DNA from: an uncultured Succinivibrio sp.
GTDB lineage: Bacteria > Pseudomonadota > Gammaproteobacteria > Enterobacterales > Succinivibrionaceae
NCBI GenBank assembly: GCA_900754255.1
Contig: CAAECI010000019.1
Span: 1 to 5,317, forward strand
DNA length: 5,317 nt
Direction: 5' to 3'
The notes beneath the pieces were generated by a model. The model ran no database searches. It was not told the DNA's origin and was given only the letters and a program-made list of their open reading frames with translations. Positions 1-5,317 of this stretch are shown in pieces. Made by a program: the position numbers and the translations under genes. Within the stretch, counting starts at the first letter, position 1, and each line of letters opens with the position of its first letter.

Positions 1-2
1 GC

Positions 3-84
3 GGACAAACTAGATGAGCAGAATTTTAAAGGTTTAGGACAAATCAGAAGAGCAAAAATCGGTCATTTTAAGTGAGCACTGACA
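3..84 (-). mobile_element. IS21-like insertion sequence end (left copy, tip at 84)
   Basis: Read on the minus strand from 84 downward, this begins TGTCAGTGCTCACTT and contains three related 17-mers starting GCTC and ending in CC: 77-61, 53-37 and 19-3. The last two are GCTCTTCTGATTTGTCC and GCTCATCTAGTTTGTCC. A TG tip followed by iterated short transposase-binding repeats is the usual end structure of IS21-family (istA/istB) elements. The tip points at the defence genes, so the element body lies to the left of the window and no transposase is visible. Positions 10-84 are repeated perfectly, inverted, at 5192-5266. The family call comes from end structure only, without coding evidence. Confidence 0.6.
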
Positions 85-203
85 AAGGAAACTTGAATTA
101 CATCTTTAACTACAAAGGTAAAGCTGTATTCTGTTTTTTTATACGACATCGTCGAATAGGTGGACGTGATCATGCTGATGTTCAGCAATTGCACCTGCCA
201 TAA
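72..203 (+). pseudogene. Short open frame running out of the IS tip, possible gene remnant
   Basis: A 43-codon plus-strand frame opens with GTG inside the IS end (72) after an in-frame TAA at 69-71, crosses the tip at 84 and stops with TAA at 201-203. The predicted peptide reads NYIFNYKGKAVFCFFIRHRR in its middle and ends DHADVQQLHLP. I do not recognise it. There is no ribosome-binding site before the GTG. It could be the 3' end of a gene interrupted by the insertion, or a chance frame. The hairpin plus T-run downstream (298-359) would suit the end of a plus-strand unit, which is the only reason to list it. Confidence 0.15.
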
Positions 204-297
204 TTTTTTTACGGAGTCAGAAGCTCTCAAAAAAATCCACATGGACTGAGATTGAGCATCTTCTTAAAGAATAGATTATTTTGTACTAGAGTAAAGA
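204..297. other. Non-coding stretch between the left IS end and hsdS, nothing recognised
   Basis: All six frames are broken by stops at short intervals, and no RNA gene or repeat was seen. The stretch contains homopolymer runs (T7 just after 203, A7 near 230) and is AT-rich. The native hsdS 3' half, and in a type IC layout hsdR, would be expected on this side, but no similarity to either can be read here. The sequence left of about 350 therefore probably arrived by insertion or rearrangement. Confidence 0.5.
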
Positions 298-359
298 ATG
301 ACCGATCCCAAGCTTTCATAAGCTGATGTGAACGTTGGGGTCGGTCATGTTATTTTTTT
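298..359 (+). terminator. Strong hairpin with T-run, likely plus-strand terminator at the hsdS 3' end
   Basis: Arms ATGACCGATCCCAA (298-311) and TTGGGGTCGGTCAT (335-348) pair over 14 positions with one G-T wobble. The 23-nt loop holds a second small stem, AGCTT-tcat-AAGCT (311-324). On the plus strand the stem is followed by GTTATTTTTTT (349-359), a good intrinsic terminator. On the minus strand the hsdS stop codon (347-345) lies inside the stem, and only a weak TTCTTTA follows, so termination of hsdS transcripts there would be less efficient. Because it sits at the point where HsdS is cut off, it may instead be the palindromic end of an inserted element. Confidence 0.55.
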
Positions 360-1088
360 GTTATAAAATCCCATTGGAGTAAGCGCATTCTGATATACAG
401 GATACAAACCACTCTCACTAAGATCTTTCTTAACTACACGTATTCCTCGAACAATCTCTACTACATCAGCTAAAACCAGTTCTTTATTCTTTTGAATACT
501 ACTTTGCAATAAGTAATCTCTATAGAACTTATATTGTTTTTCACGAGTTGTAAGCTCAGTAAAGGAATCAAGTTCTCGGACTATTTCCTGCTGAACATGA
601 AGAGGTGGAACTGGAATTTTATATCGTTTTAATTTTGCCATATCAACAGCAGGCGGGCTTGATATTTTGGTATTTTTCTTGCACCACTCACCGATTAGAT
701 AAAAACAATAGTATGCAAACTTGATGTTCAACTGAGAATTCAATGATTCTCGTTTTGAAAAAAAAGTGAATTCCTGATTGGCTAAAGAATCAACAAGTAT
801 AAGTGCATGTTCTCCAATAGTTGCAGTCGTAGCTAATATAATCGAATCGGCTGGAAATAACTTTCCTTTCACTGCACTTGAAGTTACATGTTGAATGGAA
901 TCACTTAAAATAGGACCATTAGCTCTTATATCTTCTATTCTAAACCAAGGAATGGTTCCATTAGTCCAGTATTCATTATTTGATTTGGATGGAGTATATC
1001 CGTTTTTTATAACGAACAATTCCTCTAAGGTTTTAAATTCCACCCCATCAGGACACAGAGTGGCAATCAATTCATCCAACTTACTCAT
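345..1088 (-). CDS. hsdS: Type I restriction-modification specificity subunit HsdS, truncated in TRD2
   Basis: HsdS chooses the DNA target for the type I methyltransferase by contacting DNA through two target-recognition domains (TRDs) and binding two HsdM subunits. This 247-residue product starts MSKLDELIATLCPDGVEF. TRD1 spans about residues 1-160 and ends in the typical YKIPVPPLHVQQEIVREL segment, followed by the helical conserved spacer (about 163-200). TRD2 begins near residue 203 (LVLADVVEIVRGIRVVKKDL) but stops after about 45 residues at GFYNKKIT. Full-length HsdS is usually near 400 residues, so about 150 are missing. The ATG overlaps the hsdM stop (ATGA), and GAGGTGG in the hsdM 3' end is a good ribosome-binding site, so translation is probably coupled to hsdM. 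The stop falls in the 298-348 hairpin. It could be a dead remnant or a working half-subunit. The family call is secure, the activity unknown. Confidence 0.9.
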   Translation of the reverse strand: MSKLDELIATLCPDGVEFKTLEELFVIKNGYTPSKSNNEYWTNGTIPWFRIEDIRANGPILSDSIQHVTSSAVKGKLFPADSIILATTATIGEHALILVDSLANQEFTFFSKRESLNSQLNIKFAYYCFYLIGEWCKKNTKISSPPAVDMAKLKRYKIPVPPLHVQQEIVRELDSFTELTTREKQYKFYRDYLLQSSIQKNKELVLADVVEIVRGIRVVKKDLSESGLYPVYQNALTPMGFYNKKIT

Positions 1089-2695
1089 GCGTCCACCTCA
1101 ATCTCAGCGATAATTTTGTCAATTTCGTTACGCAGTACCTGCTCACGAGCCACTATCTCTTTGATTTCTGCATTGAGCTTAACGATATCTATCTTCTCTC
1201 TGGTATCTTCCGCCTCAACATATTTGGATACTGACAGATCGTAGTTGTTATTTACTATCTCTTCATAGGTAGCAAGGTGGGAGAAATGCTTAATTTCTTC
1301 ACGCTTACCGAACACATCGACAATGCGGTCAATATTCTCAGGTGTGAGCTTATTATTATTTGTAACCTTGATACATTCGCCTGAGGCATCAATAAATAAG
1401 GTTCTGTTATCAACCTTATTTTTCTTCATCACCATGATGCAAGTAGCGATAGAGGTACCGAAGAAGAGATTGCTGGGTAATTGGATTACGCAGTCGACGA
1501 AGTTGTTGTCGACTAAATACTTACGTATCTTCTGCTCAGCTCCGCCACGATACATAATGCCGGGGAAACAGACAATCGCCGCAGTACCGTTGGGTGCCAA
1601 CCAAGCAAGGCTGTGCATGATAAAAGCCAGATCGGCTTTACTCTTGGGAGCAAGCACACCTGCCGGTGAAAAACGCGGATCGTTAATGAGAATGGGATCA
1701 TCATCCCCTGCCCACTTAATTGAATACGGCGGATTGGATACGATCAGCTCAAAAGGCTCATCATCCAAATGTTGAGGGTTTCGCAACGTATCCTCACAGG
1801 CGATGTCAAACTTATCAAAGCCTACATCATGTAAAAACATGTTGATACGACACAGGTTGTAGGTGGTGATATTGATTTCCTGACCATAAAAACCATTGCG
1901 TACGGCATCCTTACCTAGGATTTGCTCAGCCTTTAACAGCAAAGATCCGCTTCCGCAGGCAGGATCATAAACCTTATTAACTTCGGTCTTACCCACGGTA
2001 CCCAAACGCGTAAGCAATACGGATACATCGGAGGGGGTAAAGAATTCTCCGCCTGACTTGCCTGCATTTGATGCATACATTGTCATCAGGTATTCATAGG
2101 CGTCGCCGAAGGCATCGATAGAATGATACTTAATACCACCAAGATTCATTTCTGCCACGCCGTCTAGGAGCTTTTGCAAAGTCACGTTGCGTTTAATAAC
2201 GGTAGCTCCAAGCTTATTGCTGTTTACATCAAAGTCATCAAATAAGCCTTTAAAGTCACCTTCAGCTTCACTTCCTAAAGAGGAGTTCTCGATATTTCTG
2301 AATACATTTTCCAGTATTTCATTAAGATTGCTGATACTGTCTTCTTTTGGCTGCTGCTTATTCTTATCGCCGTCATTTTTGTGCCCTAATTGCTGTACGT
2401 TGCAGAACAGCTGGCTCGGAAGAATGAAAAAGCCTTTTTCTTTGACTAAATCCTCTTTAATAGCTTCAGCCTCGTCATCAGACATCTTTGCATAGTCAAA
2501 TTCCGTGTCACCGGCATCGATCTCACCTTGATTAATGTAATTACACAGGTTCTCAGAGATATAGCGATAGAACATGGTCCCAAGAACGTAGTTTTTAAAA
2601 TCCCACCCATCAACAGCTCCGCGTAGGTTATCGGCAATTGCCCATATAGCGCGATGAAGCTCATCCCGTTCCTGCTCTTTGGTTAGATCGGCCAT
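1085..2695 (-). CDS. hsdM: Type I restriction-modification DNA methyltransferase subunit HsdM
   Basis: HsdM transfers a methyl group from S-adenosylmethionine to adenine N6 at sites chosen by HsdS. The 536-residue protein begins MADLTKEQERDELHRAIWAI. The N-terminal helical HsdM domain covers about residues 7-180. The catalytic N6-adenine methylase domain follows, with GGEFFTPSDVSVLL (215-228), SAM-binding motif I VYDPACGSGS (242-251) and catalytic NPPY (321-324). The C-terminus (about 500-533) is a charged helix likely to form a coiled coil with HsdS. Length and N-terminus fit the type IC (EcoR124-like) group. I chose ATG at 2695 because AAAGGA stands 6 nt upstream; a longer frame from TTG at 2725 would add ten unlikely residues. 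A TTGACA promoter lies upstream at 2749-2777. Its stop overlaps the hsdS start by ATGA. No internal damage is seen. Confidence 0.96.
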   Translation of the reverse strand: MADLTKEQERDELHRAIWAIADNLRGAVDGWDFKNYVLGTMFYRYISENLCNYINQGEIDAGDTEFDYAKMSDDEAEAIKEDLVKEKGFFILPSQLFCNVQQLGHKNDGDKNKQQPKEDSISNLNEILENVFRNIENSSLGSEAEGDFKGLFDDFDVNSNKLGATVIKRNVTLQKLLDGVAEMNLGGIKYHSIDAFGDAYEYLMTMYASNAGKSGGEFFTPSDVSVLLTRLGTVGKTEVNKVYDPACGSGSLLLKAEQILGKDAVRNGFYGQEINITTYNLCRINMFLHDVGFDKFDIACEDTLRNPQHLDDEPFELIVSNPPYSIKWAGDDDPILINDPRFSPAGVLAPKSKADLAFIMHSLAWLAPNGTAAIVCFPGIMYRGGAEQKIRKYLVDNNFVDCVIQLPSNLFFGTSIATCIMVMKKNKVDNRTLFIDASGECIKVTNNNKLTPENIDRIVDVFGKREEIKHFSHLATYEEIVNNNYDLSVSKYVEAEDTREKIDIVKLNAEIKEIVAREQVLRNEIDKIIAEIEVDA

Positions 2696-2748
2696 GTTTT
2701 TTCCTTTAAGCTCGGTATGCTTCAAACGTTCATTGAATAAAAATAAAG

Positions 2749-2777
2749 ATCAGAACGTCTAAGCACGTTAGTGTCAA
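2749..2777 (-). promoter_or_regulatory. Candidate sigma-70-type promoter for hsdM-hsdS
   Basis: On the minus strand a perfect -35 box TTGACA (2777-2772) is followed after 17 bp by TCTGAT (2754-2749), which matches TATAAT at four of six positions. Transcription would start near 2742, giving a leader of about 47 nt before the hsdM ATG at 2695. An inverted repeat AACGT-n6-ACGTT lies between the two boxes (2769-2754). This implies hsdM-hsdS can be transcribed independently of the nuclease gene upstream. Confidence 0.5.
2754..2769. promoter_or_regulatory. Operator-like dyad inside the hsdM promoter spacer
   Basis: AACGT (2754-2758) and ACGTT (2765-2769) form an inverted repeat with a 6-bp centre, CTAAGC. 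It fills the gap between the proposed -35 and -10 boxes, touching the -10, where a bound repressor would block RNA polymerase. No regulator gene is visible in the window. Five-base arms are short enough to arise by chance. Confidence 0.25.
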
Positions 2778-2791
2778 TATAGCGGTGGTTG

Positions 2792-2914
2792 TTAATAAAA
2801 TTCCCGCACTTCTATAAATTCAAAGTTTGATGTTGATGAATACGAAGTAACGTACTCACCTGCTTTTCGCCTATCCTCCGACTTTTTAGCAAATTGTCGC
2901 AGTTCCAAAGGATC
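2792..2914 (-). pseudogene. Possible C-terminal gene remnant between the nuclease and hsdM
   Basis: One minus-strand frame is open for 40 codons between TGA (2917-2915) and TAA (2794-2792). It reads DPLELRQFAKKSEDRRKAGE and ends SNFEFIEVREFY. The charged, helix-like composition looks more like real protein than the other two frames here, but there is no good start codon (only TTG at the third codon) and no ribosome-binding site. Just upstream, another frame carries LDLDSDLLKLGYWDL and then RASENLQAKDVDCTL, separated by a stop. Together these suggest a decayed small gene with frameshifts. I cannot name its family, and chance remains possible. Confidence 0.2.
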
Positions 2915-3048
2915 TCAATGTGCAGTCCACATCTTTTGCTTGCAAATTTTCTGATGCACGTTATAGATCCCAGTAACCAAGTTTTAGCAAATCTGAATCC
3001 AAATCCAATATGAAATAAACTCAGATTAGGCTGGGCATTACTCGTCAT
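2812..3048 (-). CDS. Hypothetical 78-residue frame overlapping the nuclease 3' end
   Basis: The frame starts at ATG 3048-3046, overlapping the last 11 bases of the DUF262/DUF1524 gene, and ends TAG just before the hsdM promoter region. It is basic and slightly hydrophobic near FHIGFGFRFAKTWLLGS. No domain, signal peptide or known motif was recognised. A weak GGA lies about 5 nt before the ATG, so translational coupling to the nuclease is conceivable. Against it, composition is unremarkable, it ends in a Gln/His-rich low-complexity stretch, and a competing frame over the same bases looks more protein-like. It is the only frame that spans this 342-bp gap. Confidence 0.2.
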   Translation of the reverse strand: MTSNAQPNLSLFHIGFGFRFAKTWLLGSITCIRKFASKRCGLHIEILWNCDNLLKSRRIGEKQVSTLLRIHQHQTLNL

Positions 3049-5056
3049 CTATTCCGTTTTGCATAATATAATCAAGCTTGGTGCCGTTATAATCCCAATA
3101 TCGCGCACCTTGGTACGCTCCTGAATTGTTAACTTCCTTACGCCTTGTTTGTATTTCTCTGGTAAGAGGGGTAAGTCTCCATTTCTTTCCTTCAAATTCA
3201 ACTTCTTTATCTGATATAACTTTTGCCTTTATAGACTGATCTTGATGGAATCGAATTTCCTCACCGATGAGCTGAAGCTCTGTAAACGATAATCCGTGAG
3301 TAGCTTTTATTGAAAAGTTGTTCTTATTTTTCATTGCATCCGGGATCGGCAATACTTGCTGTAATAGGAAATCAATGATCCAAGCAGCTCTTGAGCGGAT
3401 GCTTGTTTCGTTCCATGTAGTTTGATCTGTGATATGAGTTTTGGCAATCTGCAGTCCCGCATGATTCTCATACACATCAAGCTTTTCTTTGAAAGACTTG
3501 TTTCCGAGTTCCTGGTTATGGCGGATCAAAGTAAGATTTCCTATTGTGTTAACCAGTTCCTGATGTATTGATTCGCATCCATCACCAAGTTCTTTCCTCC
3601 AGGCGTTGTTTAACGTCTGAGGCATAATGTGTTCAATTTGCAATCTAGGATCGGAAAGATCCGGACGGCTCTTTGTAAGCTTTTCTTCGATAAGAGCAAG
3701 AACTGTTTTTGCATACTGGAGATTGTAGAAGTTTATCGACTCGAGTCCATTTGTCATTTCTATGTCATTGGGGAGTCGCAGTCTATTTTCATGCCGAGAG
3801 AGTATTTCAAACATTTTTTCTCTTTTATCGCAACTCTCAGCAAGTTCGTCCAAGTATTTTACAAGAGTAGGAAATGTTCTATTTTCTGCCTGAGTCAAGC
3901 TGATAAGTCTGCGGCGAATACAATAAATGCGGAATGCATCGAGTATGTCCGCAAGATCATCATCGGTAAATTTTTCTTCATTCCATTTGATTAAGAGCGC
4001 CAGTAAAAAAGAATTTGCCGTGGTGATCTTGAAGTATTTAAGATCGGTGAGCAAATTGTCTATCTTTTTGCTTTTCTCTGTTTTTCCGTTAGGAAGGATC
4101 CAACGGTAAATTCGAGCATATTCAGACAGCTCTTTTAAAATTACCTCCGCCTCGGTATCTATAAAAATACCTTTGAAATTACCGTAAAGTTCCTTGTAAT
4201 TGACCTCAGTTGCCTGTCTATATGATGTCATGGAGCGCAACTGCATGTAGTCGCGTATATAGTTCGAGATACTGCCGGCAAGACTTTTTTCAATTTCCAG
4301 CCAGTATTTTTTGTAAAAAACTTCCTGTTTATCTGCATCCAAACCTAAAAGCAGGTAGTTCCTAACGAGATCAGCAAGTGACAGCGGCTTACCCAATGAA
4401 TTCATGGATTCAAAAATTTCCTGAGGATTTTCCCATTTGTGTTCTCTGGGTTGCAGCTCTATGGTAATAAGACTGAATTTCTCAAGACCGTATGTAACGA
4501 GATCCTTCAATTCTATTTGCTGTTTTAGTTCATTGAGTTTGTTAATAAAAAATCTGTAATTATGATAAACGGCGGCTTTTTTCTCTGATTCTGTGAGAGG
4601 TTCTCCAAGAATTATGTTCTTATATGCCGGCCAATCGGTTTCAACCTGTTTTAGTTTGATCTTGTATTCGTCGTTTTCACCGGATGCACAGCCATTCTTC
4701 AGATATTTGACGTCTATAACTGTTTTGACCTTATCGTCACCAACTATGTCGCGCATGGCTACAAGAAAAAGCATGGTGGTAGTAATACGTTGCTGACCAT
4801 CAATTAGGACAAGCTTATCAGGTTCTCCGAACTTACTGTCCGTTTTGAAAAAGGTAACGGATCCGAAGAAATGCTCAGACGTTTCTCCGCCGGAATTTTT
4901 CTTGTATGTTTTAACAATATCATCTAAGAACACCTGACACTGATCATCCGCCCATTCATAGTTACGCTGATAAGGCGGAATAAAAAATGTCACGTCACGG
5001 TTTGAAAGAACGCCTAATAGTTTTCTTTCTGAGGGTACCACTACTCTGATCTCCAT
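3038..5056 (-). CDS. DUF262 and DUF1524 domain protein, GmrSD-type (type IV restriction-like) nuclease
   Basis: This 672-residue protein joins the two halves of GmrSD-family enzymes. The N-terminal DUF262 domain (GmrS-like, nucleotide-dependent regulator with a ParB-like fold) shows FIPPYQRNYEW (25-35), DGQQRITT (86-93) and FESMNSLGKPLSLADLVRN (215-233). After a helical middle, the DUF1524 domain (GmrD-like, HNH-type DNA nuclease) shows LQIEHIMPQTLNNAW (472-486) and NTIGNLTLIRHNQELGNKSF (503-522), so the catalytic histidine region is intact. A further stretch (about 590-668), with VEFEGKKWRLTPL and YQGARYWDYNGTKL, resembles RAMA/DUF4357 accessory domains. Relatives cut modified phage DNA. An in-frame TAA directly precedes the ATG; AAGG lies about 15 nt upstream, which is too far. 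GTG at 5041 (codon 6) with GGAG 9 nt before it is an alternative start. It is first in the minus-strand order, upstream of hsdM. Confidence 0.93.
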   Translation of the reverse strand: MEIRVVVPSERKLLGVLSNRDVTFFIPPYQRNYEWADDQCQVFLDDIVKTYKKNSGGETSEHFFGSVTFFKTDSKFGEPDKLVLIDGQQRITTTMLFLVAMRDIVGDDKVKTVIDVKYLKNGCASGENDEYKIKLKQVETDWPAYKNIILGEPLTESEKKAAVYHNYRFFINKLNELKQQIELKDLVTYGLEKFSLITIELQPREHKWENPQEIFESMNSLGKPLSLADLVRNYLLLGLDADKQEVFYKKYWLEIEKSLAGSISNYIRDYMQLRSMTSYRQATEVNYKELYGNFKGIFIDTEAEVILKELSEYARIYRWILPNGKTEKSKKIDNLLTDLKYFKITTANSFLLALLIKWNEEKFTDDDLADILDAFRIYCIRRRLISLTQAENRTFPTLVKYLDELAESCDKREKMFEILSRHENRLRLPNDIEMTNGLESINFYNLQYAKTVLALIEEKLTKSRPDLSDPRLQIEHIMPQTLNNAWRKELGDGCESIHQELVNTIGNLTLIRHNQELGNKSFKEKLDVYENHAGLQIAKTHITDQTTWNETSIRSRAAWIIDFLLQQVLPIPDAMKNKNNFSIKATHGLSFTELQLIGEEIRFHQDQSIKAKVISDKEVEFEGKKWRLTPLTREIQTRRKEVNNSGAYQGARYWDYNGTKLDYIMQNGIDDE

Positions 5057-5114
5057 TTAAATTTTAGAGAACCTTTCTTCTGTTTATTCAAACATATATT
5101 GAAGACTGCGTCAC

Positions 5115-5143
5115 AAGATAGCAGTTACTTACATCTGCGACAA
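5115..5143 (-). promoter_or_regulatory. Candidate promoter for the DUF262/DUF1524 gene
   Basis: On the minus strand TTGTCG (5143-5138), 17 bp and TATCTT (5120-5115) match the sigma-70 consensus at four of six positions each. The start would be near 5108, leaving about 52 nt of leader. The leader holds a weak dyad, TTCAA-n7-TTGAA (5087-5103). Transcription from the neighbouring IS end is an alternative. Confidence 0.3.
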
Positions 5144-5187
5144 AGCCATACACCATAAAGAAAGAAAAACAGCATCCAAAACGACAT
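5125..5187 (-). pseudogene. Tiny hydrophobic frame next to the right IS tip, peptide or truncated membrane-gene tail
   Basis: A 20-codon minus-strand frame starts at ATG 5187-5185, 4 bp from the IS tip, and reads MSFWMLFFFLYGVWLCRRCK before TAA. A hydrophobic run followed by a basic Cys-containing end resembles one membrane helix. There is no ribosome-binding site, and the frame closes within the IS end upstream. It may be the 3' end of a membrane-protein gene cut by the insertion. T-rich DNA also yields Phe/Leu runs by chance. Confidence 0.12.
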
Positions 5188-5191
5188 AGGG

Positions 5192-5266
5192 TGTCAGTGC
5201 TCACTTAAAATGACCGATTTTTGCTCTTCTGATTTGTCCTAAACCTTTAAAATTCTGCTCATCTAG
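5192..5266 (+). mobile_element. IS21-like insertion sequence end (right copy, tip at 5192)
   Basis: Starting TGTCAGTGCTCACTT at 5192, these 75 bases are a perfect inverted copy of 10-84. They contain the repeats at 5199-5215 and 5223-5239 and the first ten bases (GCTCATCTAG, 5257-5266) of the third repeat. Identity then stops abruptly: the left copy continues TTTGTCC, the right one ACAATAT. The element body lies to the right. The remaining 51 bases to 5317 hold no frame I recognise. Either this is the opposite end of the same kind of element, or a related copy that diverges inside the third repeat. Confidence 0.6.
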
Positions 5267-5317
5267 ACAATATGAAGCGACCCCACTGATGTAAAAATCG
5301 TGGATTTACCCGTAAAA

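Noticed and set aside
145..206. Minus-strand MAGAIAEHQHDHVHLFDDVV, recalling the HxH motif of IS200/IS605 TnpA
   Set aside because: Only 20 codons between stops, without the catalytic tyrosine helix or flanking transposase sequence; the HVHL resemblance is most likely chance.
298..348. Hairpin as an integron attC site
   Set aside because: No R-box GTTRRRY or complementary core sites at the ends, no integrase, and the cargo is not a single-gene cassette.
353..359. A7 tract at the end of hsdS as a phase-variation switch
   Set aside because: Neither a +1 nor a -1 slip restores TRD2: one gives an immediate stop, the other a short tail ending LTP-unrelated HISL before a stop. Switching would not change a functional product.
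1323..1775. 150-codon plus-strand frame opposite hsdM
   Set aside because: It lies wholly within the catalytic region of hsdM on the opposite strand; its residues show no domain and it has no start signal. It is a shadow frame.
2696..2725. Ten-codon N-terminal extension of HsdM from TTG at 2725
   Set aside because: The ATG at 2695 has a well-placed AAAGGA and begins the typical MADLTKEQ family N-terminus; the extension contains the ribosome-binding site itself.
3629..3994. 121-codon plus-strand frame opposite the DUF262/DUF1524 gene
   Set aside because: The opposite strand encodes well-conserved parts of the nuclease; the frame is low-complexity and lacks a ribosome-binding site.
1..5317. 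CRISPR array, tRNA or rRNA
   Set aside because: No regularly spaced repeats, cloverleaf or rRNA-like sequence was seen. The only iterated repeats are the irregularly spaced IS-end iterons.

Overview
The window is bacterial DNA carrying a defence-type gene cluster, all on the minus strand. It holds a DUF262/DUF1524 (GmrSD-type) nuclease, then a type I DNA methyltransferase subunit (hsdM), then a truncated specificity subunit (hsdS). No hsdR restriction subunit is present. Base composition is moderately AT-rich, and nothing fixes the taxon. The HsdM and HsdS protein styles (HsdM beginning MADLTKEQ, HsdS beginning MSKLDELIATLCPDG) recall host-associated anaerobes, but that is only an impression.

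Layout from left to right. Positions 3-84 are the end of an insertion sequence that I read as IS21-like, with its outer tip at 84 and its body to the left. Positions 85-344 hold no convincing gene, only a 43-codon frame running out of the IS tip and a strong hairpin (298-348) whose right arm overlaps the hsdS stop codon. Then come hsdS (345-1088), hsdM (1085-2695, sharing ATGA with hsdS), a 342-bp spacer with a good promoter for hsdM and what look like decayed coding remnants, and the large nuclease gene (3038-5056). A 135-bp leader follows. At 5192-5266 lies a second IS end, a perfect 75-bp inverted copy of 10-84, with its tip facing the cargo and its body to the right.

How the parts may work together. 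HsdM (SAM-dependent adenine methyltransferase) plus HsdS would mark host DNA. The DUF262/DUF1524 protein is a nucleotide-dependent nuclease of the kind found in type IV restriction, and its C-terminal tail resembles RAMA/DUF4357 accessory domains thought to recognise modified DNA. HsdS keeps its first target-recognition domain and the central conserved region but loses nearly all of the second. In type IC systems such truncations are known to give functional half-subunits that dimerise and recognise palindromic sites. The cluster could therefore be an IS-bracketed, rewired module: a half-HsdS methyltransferase paired with a modification-sensing nuclease. It could equally be a decaying type I locus that lost hsdR to insertions. 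The sequence alone does not decide between these.
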